A stretch of 64,000 bases of DNA, taken from Moringa oleifera. Its lineage: Eukaryota > Streptophyta > Magnoliopsida > Brassicales > Moringaceae. The stretch lies in assembly GCA_021397835.1 (NCBI GenBank), contig JAJFZO010000609.1, positions 5,706,001-5,770,000 on the forward strand, read 5' to 3'. Below the pieces are notes generated by a model. The model worked only from the letters and a program-made list of their open reading frames with translations, was not told the origin of the DNA and did not search any database. The number at the start of each line of letters is the position of its first letter. The stretch's first letter is position 1. The translations under genes and the position numbers were made by a program. Below, in pieces: positions 13,646 through 24,186 of the stretch.

Positions 13646-13969
13646 AGCCAAAATCAATTGATTTTGCTTTTGATTCCTTTTCTAGCTTTTGTGTAGGTAG
13701 ATCTTAGATACAAACATGAAGAAAAAAATTTGGGGAAAGAGCCTGAAGACAAAGAAAGAGAAAGTTCGATGAAAGAGAAAGTTCAATGAGAAAAAATATT
13801 AATACTGTATGTTTTTTTTAAAATTTATTTACTTTTACGGATATTATTGTCTTTAGGATAGTATTTAGTCTTCACAATACATTTAAGTGCTAAAAACATA
13901 AAAATTTAAAAAAATGGTTTGTTTTACAAAATAAGGGACACGAGGTGCCATTTTTGTCAATTTCCTCTA

Positions 13970-14672
13970 TTAATTATTTCAATTAAGTAAATCTATCAAG
14001 TGATACTGAAAAGAAGTTAAAAGGTTAACAGCTCAATAATAACACCTTCATCTCTCGGAAGTGCTCTTGAAAAAGCATGTGGTCATGCTTTATCACCCTA
14101 TGTTTTTACTTTAAACACTTTTTCATAGTCCAGCGCTTCCATTCTAAACGTTCTTTCATAGCCTTTTACTTTTCATTTTGCATCTCTAATTAAAAGTGTA
14201 TATCTTGCATGGCTTTGTCGTTAACAGATAATCCATTACTGGATCTATCTGTTAATATTATGAGCAATCTTGAAAGCCAAATCTATATACATGATGTTTC
14301 TTCTCTTCACTTATTGCCTCATAGTAGAACTTAGTAATCTATTTCACGAGTCTCAAAAGATCTTTAACAAGAAAAAAAATTGTTAGGTAATTAATTAGCT
14401 AAATTAAATCAAATAAAAAATACAAATAAGATTAAATCATTATATATTAAAAAAAAAACTTATATAAACTTGTCTAGTACATGCATCGATGAACTCATCG
14501 AGATTGAGCTTTTTTATATGGGTCCATTTAAAAAGTTTAATAAGAGTTAACTCTCAACCCAATTCTTTTGCTTGCAAATAAAAATACACTAATGCAATAT
14601 TGATAAGATAATATATTATTTTCATGCAAATTTATATAAATTCAAACCTCCAAAGTGTAAAGAAGGACCAAG
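13970..14672. repeat. Duplicated non-coding segment, copy 2, block B'
   Basis: Matches about 1098-1862 (for example AAATCTATCAAGTGATACT, ATAATCCATTACT and AACTCATCG) and is the continuation of block A' after the MULE. It lacks a short stretch corresponding to about 1790-1835 of copy 1. Confidence 0.8.
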
Positions 14673-15623
14673 CCTAAGTCCGTCAGTTTTGCTATGTTGA
14701 ACAAAGATTTTTTACCTCTATCTTCAATTTTTTAAACAAGAAAATAAAGATGCGACACAAATCACAAACCAAGACAAGAATAGGGAAGGCGTCCTCCACC
14801 CCACCCCACTTATATCCCCATATTATAATAAGACAGCTTATGTTTTTGTTTTATAATTTTTACTATTTTTCATTAGTAAATAATTTAATGTAAATTTAAT
14901 TTTGATTAATATAGTACACTAAAATAAAGTATATAATATTATTATCTTTTAATAGTAAAAGCATATGATTAGAAATATAAACAAAAATGCCTTAAGAGAA
15001 CTTTTTAAGAAACGTAAAAATAAACAAAATTATGTTTTCAATTATTGCTATATTAATAAATTACTATAAATTAAAAAATTCAAATTATTGTTTAAACTTA
15101 ATGATTAGTTTATTTTTAAAATAATTAAACCTTTATGTCCTCAAAATATTAAAGATTGATTTTTTTTTTATAAAGTTTTAAAAAGTTCGACTTATAAAAA
15201 CGAGGACAAGAATAAAAAATTATAAATTATATACAATAATTAAGTTTAGGTTTATGATTTAGAGTTGAAAATTTAAAGTTTAAGATTTGAGGATTAGAAT
15301 TTATAAGTAGGCTTTAGAATCGAAGGATAAGATATAGGGCTCTGGACTTAAGGTTATAAGTTAGAATATTTAGGGCTTATGATTTAAGGTTTAAGTTTAA
15401 AGTTAGGATTAGTGTTTGAGATTAAGGGTTTGATGATTAGATTTTAGTGTTTAGGTTAATTTAAATTGTAAATTACAAGCTGCGCGTTAAACCCTACCAT
15501 CTAATTCTAATCCTTATATTTTAAATTCTAAATCTCAAATTTCGAACTCTAATGCATCCGATATTGCCACAAAGTTGTAACCTCTAAAAAAAGCAATATA
15601 AATATATTTAAATTTTGTTGGCT
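14673..15623. other. Non-coding stretch with telomere-like degenerate repeats
   Basis: No gene seen. About 14903-15030 resembles 37570-37690 downstream of the NLR pair (shared ACTAAAATA, ATATAATATTATTAT and AAACAAAAATG). About 15240-15470 is built of degenerate TTTAGGG-like units (ATTTAGGGCTTATGATTTAA, GGTTTAAG). This is followed at 15484-15560 by the opposite orientation (TTAAACCCTACC, CTAAATCTCAAA). Confidence 0.55.
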
Positions 15624-15649
15624 TACTATTACAAAAATTATAATAATTG

Positions 15650-16350
15650 ATATCATTTAATGACAATTATTCAAAAAACTGTCATTAAAAGATTTATTAA
15701 CATTTTTTATAACAGTTATTCCAAAACTGTCATTAAAAGTAAGGTTTTTAACATCAATTAAAGAAGAACTGGCGTTAAAAAACCTATGAGTTAAACATTT
15801 AACGTTAGTTCCTAAAGAACTGACATTAAAAGATCAAGAATTTGATATTTAACGTCAGTTCTCAAGGAACTGACGTTAAATATAAAGCCTTTGACGCTAG
15901 TTCTTGGAGAATTGGCGTCAAAGGCCAAAATTGCTGCTGCTTCTTGCAGCAGCAATGGCTGCTTACAGCTGCAGCAAGGACTGCTGTTGCTGCTGTTGCA
16001 AGAAGTAACAGCAATGCCTGGGTTACAGCAGTAGTCGTTGCTGCTGCTTCTTGCTGCAGCAATGGCTGTTTACAGCTGCAGCAAGGACTGCTATTACTGC
16101 TGCAAGAGGCAGTAACAATGTCTGGATTTAACGTCAGTTCTAAAGGAACTGACGTTAAACATAAAGCCTTTGACACCAGTTCTTTAAGAACTAGCGTCAA
16201 AGGCCAATTGCTGCTGCTTCTTGCAGCAGCAATGGCTGGGTTACAGCAGTAGTCGTTGTTGCTTCTTGTAGCAGCGATGGCTGCTTACAGTTGCAGCAAG
16301 GACTGCTATTGTTGCTGCAAGAAGCAGCAGCAATGGCTGGATTGAGGACT
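15650..16350. repeat. CACTA-1 left subterminal repeats and CAG/CTG-rich tract
   Basis: Inverted and direct copies of AACTGTCATTAAAAG / TTAACGTCAGTTC / AACTGACGTTAAA occur at 15660-15890 and again at 16130-16205. Between and after them (about 15930-16110, 16205-16345) is sequence rich in CAGCAG and CTGCTG with the unit AGCAGCAATGGCTG. The long frames over this tract on both strands are low-complexity and are not genes. Subterminal repeats are the usual binding sites of the TNP1-type protein in CACTA elements. Confidence 0.8.
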
Positions 16351-17028
16351 AGTTGTGCCTTGACTATGTTGTTCATATCCCTTTATCAGAATTCAGAGCC
16401 TATTGTTGTTAATCACTCCTTGGTTTGCTTCGGAAAAGGATGCTTGTATTGAGGTTTCCCTTTTTTCCAATGAAAAACTATACACTCTAAAATGATTACT
16501 TGATGGGAACTTAGCATAGGCTTTATCACCAACAATAACAGATGTGACTGCTAATGATTAATCTCAAACAAACCGCAATTAAGGTTACATTTTGACACTC
16601 AGACTACAGCCACAGATTCATAACATTGATGTATCAATCTGTATACCAAATGGTGTTGCTTTCAATTTTGAAGGTCTTGTCTTAGAAACTCACCAATTGT
16701 CATTAGTCACTTGTGTGGCTGCAAAGGAATGCAAGGATATTATTCCTTCTGTTTTCACTGTCATTTGTCAGATTGAATTAGAAAATGCATAGTTCACAAA
16801 TTAATTTCTTCTGTTTCTCTGTTGTCTGTAAGAAAACAGGTAAGCTTCCAAGTTGGTTTTTCAAGCTGAATATTGGAAGTAACTATTTTGGACAACCTAG
16901 GAGTATGAGAGTACGAAGGATTTTAGAAACAATGTCTGGAAGGTGAAGGATTGACTTGAAGAGAAAGGAGGTCAAAGACAGTTGATTATCTTTGACATTA
17001 CTCTAAAGTTGTTCTGCTGTAACAACAG

Positions 17029-17551
17029 GTCATATCAAAGTAGCTGTGAAGAATGAAGGGAAGCATCGAAAAATCGAAGCGAGGCAACTATAAAATGCCT
17101 TACACAAAAGATATTCAAAGAAGCTTTCTGTATCATGTGAACCTCAGTGCTACAAGCTATCCTTCCTTAATATACAGGTGAAATCACTCTGTTTCTCACT
17201 CATTAATCTTCCTTTGGTTCACACCATGGTCCACTTGGAAATGTACTAGTTTTCTCTTTTATGTATATATTTTGAATTTTGGCACAGTGGTGATCCTGAC
17301 CTGCTGGTGCCTTTCTTGGGGACACAAGCATGAGTACGATCTCTAAATTACTCTATTGTGGATGATTGGGGACCGTGGATACTTAAGTGATCAAGTTGCA
17401 GGCTCTGTCCCTTTAGCTTAAATCTTAAAATTTTTATAAATTTCGTGCCTAGATGGGATTCTCCAATCAATTCTCACAAGGGGTTTTGGTGATTGCATTG
17501 GATAGATATACAAGGACTTACTCCAATAAGATGAAATTTGCCACTATGAAG
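17029..17551 (+). pseudogene. Serine carboxypeptidase-like (SCPL) gene fragment, captured
   Basis: Three exon pieces of the C-terminal part of an SCPL protein (peptidase family S10; plant members include acyltransferases). Exon a (17029-17177) has MPYTKDIQRSFLYHVNLSA and ends in SYPSLIY. A GT-AG intron (17178-17287) is followed by exon b, which completes YSGDPDLLVPFLGTQA and continues VRSLNYSIVDDWGPWI; the Asp of SGD corresponds to the catalytic Asp region. Exon c (17507-17551) reads RYTRTYSNKMKFATMK. Exon b has an in-frame TGA where the family has Trp after GTQA, and a frameshift near its end. The Ser and His exons are absent. Retained introns point to DNA-level capture by CACTA-1. Confidence 0.8.
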
Positions 17552-17675
17552 GCAAGCAGATTTCTTCATTTCTGTTGCCTATGATTGCTCACACTGATAT
17601 TTACTTGTATTTTGGTTCTCATTTTGGTAATCAGGATGTGCTCACATAAATTGTAATGTTTCTGATATTACAAGA

Positions 17676-19060
17676 GAGTGGTTCAATGCAGATCCAAAAG
17701 CAATTATCAACCAAGCACTCCAAACAGGTGGTGGTCCAAATGTCTCGGATACTTATACCTTCAATGGACTTCCAGGGCCATTATATAACTGTTCTGCTAA
17801 AGGTATCAACACAAAACTACAGTGAGATCTAAATGTTCCAGGTTACATCATCATCATTGGAGTTTACTAATGATCAATTATAATGGGTCTTGGTAGATAC
17901 ATTCAAGCTGAATGTGAAACTCGAAAAGACATACCTTCTTCGACTGATCAATGTTACACTTAACGTTGAGCTCTTCTTCAGCATAGCAAACCACACACTC
18001 ACAGTTGTTGAAGCTAATGCTGTCTATGTCAAACCCTTTGAGACCCAAACACTTCTCATTGCACCTGGACAGACCACAAATGTGCTTCTGAAGACCAAAC
18101 CTCACTACCCAAATGCCAAATTCTTCATGACGGCTAGACCTTATGCTACAAGCTTGGGTACTTTTGATAACTCAACTGTTGCAGGTGTTTTAGAAGATGT
18201 GTCACTGCCTAATAATCGTCACACAAGAGCCTCAATCAAGAACCTTCAAGTATTTAAACCAGTTTTGCCTCATCTCAATGACACTTCTTTTGCTACAAAT
18301 TATACAAACAATCTTCGCAGCTTGGCAAGTGCACAATTCCCTGCTAATGTGCCCTAAAATGTTGATAAAAGATTTTTCTTCACAGTAGGCCTAGGAACTA
18401 ATCCTTGCCAGCATAACCAAACCTATCAGGGACCTAATGGGACAACGTTTGCAGCCTCTGTTAACAATGTATCCTTCACAATGCCAACCTTAGCTCTCCT
18501 TTAGGCACACTTTTCTAGTAAATCCAATGGTGTTTACACTAGTAATTTCTCAAGCAACCCCATGATTCCTTTCAATTATATAGGCAATCCACCTAACAAT
18601 ACCATGGTCAGCAATGGGACATAGCTAATGGTGCTGCCTTTTAACACTAGTGTGGAGCTAGTCATGTAGGATACAAGCATACTTGATGCAGAGAGCCATC
18701 CACTTCACTTGCATGGCTTCAATTTCTTCATTGTAGGCCAAGGTTTTGGGAACTTTGATCCAAATAAAGACCCTGCAAACTTCAACCTTGTTGACCCTGT
18801 TGAGAGGAACATAGTGGGTGTACCTTTTGGTGGTTGGGTGGCAATTCGGTTTTTAGCAGACAATCCAGGTGAGCAAAACTCACCATACCAACACAAATTT
18901 AATATGTTTAATGATTTTATTTGATTTTGATGACAACAACCATTTATAGCAGGAGTATGGTTCATGCATTATCACCGGGAAGTCCACACCAACTGGGGCC
19001 TTGACTATGTTGTTCATATCCTTTTATCAGAATTCAGAGCCTGTTGTTATTAATCACTCC
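17676..19060 (+). pseudogene. Laccase gene fragment (multicopper oxidase), captured
   Basis: Starts at [20 protein letters not shown] (17676) and runs to NCSAK. After a GT-AG intron (17803-17896) it continues as [39 protein letters not shown] and [11 protein letters not shown], to the copper-binding [20 protein letters not shown] at about 18700-18756 and [17 protein letters not shown] second GT-AG intron (18869-18952) precedes GVWFMHYHREVHTNWGL. The T1-copper Cys of the usual H-C-H is Tyr. Stops occur at 18355, near 18502, 18622 and 18667. The N-terminal copper motifs are missing. Plant laccases are secreted and oxidise monolignols and flavonoids; this copy cannot. It lies directly after the SCPL fragment inside CACTA-1. 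Confidence 0.92.
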
Positions 19061-19069
19061 CTGGTTTGC

Positions 19070-19320
19070 AACAGCAATGGCAGTGTTACAGCAGCAGTCG
19101 TTGCTACTGCTTCTTGCAGCAGCAATGGCTGGTTATAAAGCCACACATCGCACATACTCCTGCACAAAAGTCAGCACATGAAAACTTGCATTGAAGACCA
19201 AAGAATGTGAACCTTCAATGCCAGTTCTGGAATAACTGGCGTTGAAGGCCAGAGAATGTGAACCTTCAACACCAGTTATGGAATAACTGACGTTGAAGGA
19301 TATGCTACCTTGCTTTTTAA
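19070..19320. repeat. Second block of CACTA-1 subterminal-type repeats
   Basis: AGCAGCAATGGCTGG repeats (19070-19135) are followed by TTCAACACCAGTTATGGAATAACTGACGTTGAAGG-type inverted units (19195-19300). The capture block 16357-19069 is therefore inserted within, not beside, the left subterminal repeat region. Confidence 0.75.
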
Positions 19321-19424
19321 GGTTGGGGATCTAAATTTTTTTCTAGAGCCCGCCATAATATCCCGCAAAATTTTTTCTCTCTAGGTCAGAATTCTCCTCT
19401 TCACAGACTGTCCAGAAGCAGCTG

Positions 19425-19950
19425 CACAGCCAGCCATCCATTCTCCGACCATTCTCTTGTCCGCTGTTCGTCCAGAACCAGCTGAGGTAGCTACTGGCAG
19501 CCTTTCTGACCCTCTTTTTTTTTGATCTCTATTCGCACAGCCAGCCATTCTCTGGCCATTCTCCTGTCTGTAGTCCATCCAAAAGCAGCTAGGGTAGCTG
19601 CTGGCAGCCTTTCCAGCCCTTTCTGTTTTGGTCTTTATCCACACAGCCAGCAATTCTCCGGCCATTCCCCTGTCTGTTGTTCATCCAAAACCAGTTGGGG
19701 TAGCTACTAACAGCCTTTTCGGCACTCTCTGTTTTGGTCTTCGTCCACACAACCAGCCATTCTTCGGCCATTCCCGTGTTTGTTATTCATCCAGAACCAG
19801 CTAGGGTAGCTACTGGCAGCCTTTTTGGCACTCTCTGTTTTGGTCTCTGTCCACACAGCCAGCCATTCTCTGGCCATTCCCCTGTCTGCTGTTCATCCAA
19901 AACCAACTGGGGTAGCTGCTGGCAACCTTTCCGACCATCTCTTTGTTCTC
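19425..19950 (+). repeat. ~106-111 bp tandem repeat, five copies
   Basis: Direct copies start with CACAGCCAGCC at 19425, 19536, 19642, 19748 and 19854 (spacings 111, 106, 106, 106). Units contain GGCCATTCCCCTGTCTG and GGGTAGCTGCTGGCA. The frames over the array on both strands (for example 19381-19665, 19734-19961) are by-products of the repeat. It sits between the subterminal repeats and the transposase gene and may be part of a long 5' leader. Confidence 0.88.
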
Positions 19951-20660
19951 TATCCAGGTAGATGAATTTATATTTTGAGAAGTTTTTGTTTAATTATGTT
20001 AGGTGAATTGTTATTAATTGATGAAATTTTAGTTTTTTTTCAATAGTATATTTTGATGCACATATTTGGTATGAATGGATATATATTGATATATTTATTA
20101 TTTCATAATTATTAAGATTTTTAGATTAATTGATAAATTAAAAATGTTAATTAGATGAATTTATATTTTGATAAATTAATTATATATTAGGTGTAGATGA
20201 ATTTATGGTTGAATTAATTTTTTTACGTAAGATTAATTGGTGTATTTTATCAAATTTAATTATATTGATTTCATTATTAACATAAATTAATATATTTAGT
20301 TAAATTTTAAATAGATAATTAATTAATTATATGCTTGTAATATAAACTATTAAATGTTATTTAAATTTTAATCAATTAAGTGCTTATATAGTAAATTAGA
20401 TGTTAAGTAAATATTTACTATATCTTAATTAACTAAATAATTATTGATTATATATTTAAATTTTAATTAATAAATTTGATGCTTGTAAAGTAAATAATAA
20501 TTGTTATTTAAATTTGAATTAATCTAATAGTTAGTTAATTACATGTTTTCATTAACTTTTTGTATTAATTAGTTAAATAGTTATTAATCGTTTATTTAAA
20601 TTTCACTTAGTATATTAGACGCTTGAAAAGTAAAAAATTATTTGTGTTTTAAATTTCAGA
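19951..20660. other. AT-rich leader or intron before CACTA-1 TNP2
   Basis: Very AT-rich, no gene. It contains loosely repeated TTAATTAGATGAATTTATATTTTGA-like segments and ends with TTTCAG directly before the ATG at 20661, consistent with an intron 3' end in the 5' UTR. Confidence 0.5.
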
Positions 20661-23600
20661 ATGGATAAAACTTGGATGTTTGCTGATAGAAGATCAGAGG
20701 CATATGATGTAGGAGTGAATAACTTTTTAGATTATGCTGTTCAGAATAGTGATAACATTGAATTAGTTCGGTGTCCATGTATTAAATATGGCAACTTAAA
20801 GCGTCATACCCCATATGAGATACAAAATCATTTATATATATATATGGAGTTGATAGTAGCTATCAAAATTAGATATGGCACGAAGAAACCAGTATCGTTG
20901 GGTCTTCTGCTAGTAAGAATGCTAAAGTTGTTAAGGAGGTAGAGCACATCGAAGAAGTTGATAACACTGTAGAAATGGTACAAGAGGCATTTGCAGAGTA
21001 TGATAGTAATCCTAACCACTTTGAAAGATTACTTTGTGATGCTGAGAAACCTTTGTACTCTGGATCAGAGAAGTTTACTAAATTATCTGCTCCAGTTAAA
21101 TTATACAATTTGAAGGCAAAATATGGTTGGTCTGATCAAAGTTTCAGTGATCTTTTAAATTTGATTGCCGACATTATGCCTGATAATAATGAAATGCCTA
21201 CATTCATCTATGATGCCAAGAAAACATTGAATGCATCAGTGATGGAGTATCAAAAGATTCATGCATGTTCAATTGATTGCATATTATATCGAAAGGAGTT
21301 TCAGGATGACATTCAATGTCCAACTTGTGGACTTTCAAGATGGAAAGTAATGAAAAACGGTAACAAAATAAAGACTGGTGTGCTTGCTAAGGTGTTATGG
21401 TATTTTTCACCAATACCAAGATTTAAAAGAATGTTCAAAAGTTCTGAAATATCAAAACACCTTGCATGGCATTCAAATAAAAGGGAAATTGATGGTCAGT
21501 TGAGGCATCTATCGGATACACCATCATGAAAATTGGTTAACTACATGTGGCCAGAGTTTGCTTCAGTGCTAAGAAACTTAAGGCTCGCTATATCAGTAGA
21601 TGGGATTAATCCGCATAGTACATTGAGTAGTCGATATAGTTGTTGGTCGGTGATTATGGTGAACTATAATTTACCGCCATGGTTAACAATGAAGAGAAAG
21701 TTCATGATGTTGACATTACTAATATTAGGTCCTAAACAACCTGATAATGATATCGATGTCTACTTAGCTCCACTTATAGAAGACTTAAAAATGTCATGGG
21801 ACATAGGTGTAAAAGTACATGATCCGTACTGTAATGAGTCATTCAACTTGAAAGCTGTTTTGTTATGGATAATCAATGATTTTTGTGCATATGGTAATTT
21901 ATCTGGTTGCACTGTTAAAGGGTATTATGCTTGTCCTATTTATGCTGAGAACACCCAAGCTAGTCACTTAAAATATAGTAAAAAGATGTCATATGTTGGA
22001 CACAGGAGATTCTTACCACGGCATCATCCTTACCACAGACAGAAAAAGCCTTCAATGGTGAACAAGAATTCAGAATTGCTCCCCAACCATTAAGCAGTGA
22101 AGAAGTCTTTCACAAAGTTCAATGTTTAGTAAATTCATGGGGAAAGTCGAAGAAACGAAGTACAATGGGTAAAGAAGATGTTGTTACACAGTGCTGAAAA
22201 AAGAGGTCGATTTTCTTTGATTTACCATATTGGAAGTCCATGCATATCAGACATATTCTAAATGTCATGCATATTGAAAAGAATATTTGTGATAGTCTTC
22301 TTGGGACATTGCTTGATATTCCAGGAAAATCTAAAGACGGATTAGCTTCAAGAATAGATTTGAAAGACATGGGGTTAAGGTCTGAGTTGGAACCACAAGT
22401 TCGCGGTAATCGTACATTTCTACCACCTGCATGCTACACTTTATCTAGGGAAGAAAAAAAATATTCTGTAAAGTTTTCAGTGAGATTAAGGTCCCGAATG
22501 GGTATTCTTCGAACATCAGAAATCTAGTATCCATGGATGACTTGAAACTATATGGGTTGAAATCGCATGGTTGTCACATCCTAATGCAACAAGTTTTACC
22601 TATTGCTTTACGAGGTGTGCTACCCAAATATGTTAGATATGTTCTCATCAGACTTTGCATGTTCTTCAATTTGTTATGCCAAAAGGTGGTGGACGTGTCA
22701 AAGTTAGATGGAATTCAAAACGAACTTGTTACAACACTTTGTTTGCTTGAGAAATACTTTTCTCCCAGCTTTTTTGATATTATAGTCCACCTCACAGTTC
22801 ATATTATCAGAGAAGTAAAATTATGTAGTCCCATGTATTTGTGATGGATGTACCCATTTGAAAGATACATGAAAGTGTTAAAGGGTTATGTTTGAAATCG
22901 TCATAGACTTGAGGGTAGTATTGCGGAGTCGTACATTGTAGAAGAGGCATTAGAATTCTGCGTTGACTATTTATTTGGTATGAATATTATTGGAATTCCC
23001 CCACGAAAGAATGTACTTGTTCATTCAACTCGAATGAAAAAGCTCTAACTAGTGGAACTTTGAGAAAGTTGATAACGTCCTCCTTCATCAAGCGCACTTG
23101 TATGTTTTGATGAATACGAGTGAAGTTCAACCATATATAAGGTAATTAAATTTTATGACTCATGGTTTATTATTATATGAAATAATATTTGAATTATTGT
23201 TTGATGATTTATTCTTAACATGCAGTGAGCACTTAAATCAGTTAAGGGTCGACAATTCTATCAAGTCAAAATGACTCAAATGGTTACATAATGAACAAAA
23301 TCAAACCTTAAGTAATTGGTTATGCACACGGGTAAGAATACTTATTATTGTCTGGACATTAAATTTGTTTTTAATATGGTTCATCTAATATATGTTATGA
23401 TACAGATTGAGAATGAATTTTTATTATCCAATCATAATGTCTCATCAACACTACGATGGCTTGCCCATGGTCCTCGATCCACAATGATCAAGTATCTTGG
23501 ATATATCATCAACGGTTATCGCTTTCACACAAAACAACGAGATAACTCAAGGATCCATCAAAATAATGGTGTCACTGTAGTTGCCAATACCATGCAAATC

Positions 23601-24038
23601 TTCAGTGCTAAGGATAAAAATCCAATATATGGTGATTTATTATTCTATGAAGTTATACAAGAAATATGGGAACTAGATTATACAACTTTCAGAGTTTTAG
23701 TTTTCAAATGTGATTGGATTGAGAATAGTAGCGGTGTTAAAGTTGATGATATAGGAGTTGTGCTAGTTGATCTCAATCGGATTGGAAATAGGAATGATCA
23801 GTTTATATTAGCTTCATAAGCAAGGCAAGTATTTTACATTGAAGATCCAATTGATGCCAAATGGTCTATAGTACTGTCAACACCTCTACAAGACTATGAT
23901 AAAGATGGTGATTTGTGCGATATTAGTATGGAGCATATGTCTTTTTGTAATAATTTGCCACCTGCTGATTTATTTGACCAAATGGATAAGCATCATCTTG
24001 TATATGTTCGAGACAATGATGAAGGATTGTGGGTTTGA
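20661..24038 (+). pseudogene. CACTA-1 TNP2-type transposase, interrupted
   Basis: Starts at ATG 20661 (MDKTWMFADRRS, transposase-associated N-terminal domain with the CPCIK motif) and ends at TGA 24036-24038. The Transposase_21 core follows (KYGWSDQSFSDLLNLI, CPTCGLSRWK, SVDGINPHSTLSSRYSCW, LPPWLTMKRKFMMLTLLI, IDVYLAPLIEDL, then DLPYWKSMHIRHILNVMHIE). Next are a DUF4218 region (LKSHGCHILMQQVLPIALRG) and a DUF4216 region from about 23410 (ANTMQIFSAKDKNPIYGDLL). Frameshifts occur near 20840 and 22090-22200, and stops include TGA at 21527 where relatives have Trp, TGA near 22843, and TAA at 23817. TNP2-type proteins bind the terminal inverted repeats and cut the element. CACTA-3 holds a close relative. 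Confidence 0.9.
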
Positions 24039-24186
24039 ATATTTTTTAAGGTAGTAATCAATTGCCTCATGTGTCAAAGTTATTGTGTTTTTTTATAATT
24101 TTATTTTATTTTTTTTAATTTTATCATGTTATATCATATTTTGCATATATGATGTTAACCATATTTTGTTATTGTTCATAGATTTG

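Larger units (their letters stand above)
3428..13969. mobile_element. Kaonashi-like MULE (Mutator-like element) with Ulp1 gene
   Basis: About 10.5 kb interrupt a duplicated segment whose empty version exists at 1-1862, which fixes the boundaries to within about 10 bases. Inside, a DUF1985-Ulp1 gene (+) and a MuDR-type transposase (-) converge on a shared 0.7-kb spacer, and direct-repeat arrays fill the right 2 kb. This gene content is characteristic of Kaonashi (KI) MULEs, which carry an Ulp1-like SUMO-protease gene. I could not find convincing long terminal inverted repeats, which fits the weak-TIR MULEs, nor a clean 9-11 bp target duplication; only CTA is shared at both junctions. Both genes carry stops, so the copy is probably inactive. 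Confidence 0.75.
16357..19069. repeat. Captured block bounded by 72-bp direct repeats of the laccase 3' end
   Basis: A 72-bp sequence starting GCCTTGACTATGTTGTTCAT lies at 16357-16428 and, with four differences, at 18998-19069. The second copy is part of the laccase fragment (downstream of its last copper-binding motif), and both copies abut the element's AGCAGCAATGG-type repeats. They bracket the serine carboxypeptidase-like and laccase pieces. About 16430-17028 between them is unassigned; it includes the frame 16592-16792, which I do not recognise. Confidence 0.75.

Noticed and set aside
15842..16252. Overlapping long ORFs on both strands (136 and 112 aa), Ala/Leu/Ser-rich
   Set aside because: They read through CAG/CTG-rich subterminal repeats of CACTA-1 in both directions; low complexity and no domain.
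19381..19961. Several ORFs on both strands in this interval
   Set aside because: All are by-products of the 106-111 bp tandem array; the repeated peptide phrases follow the DNA period.
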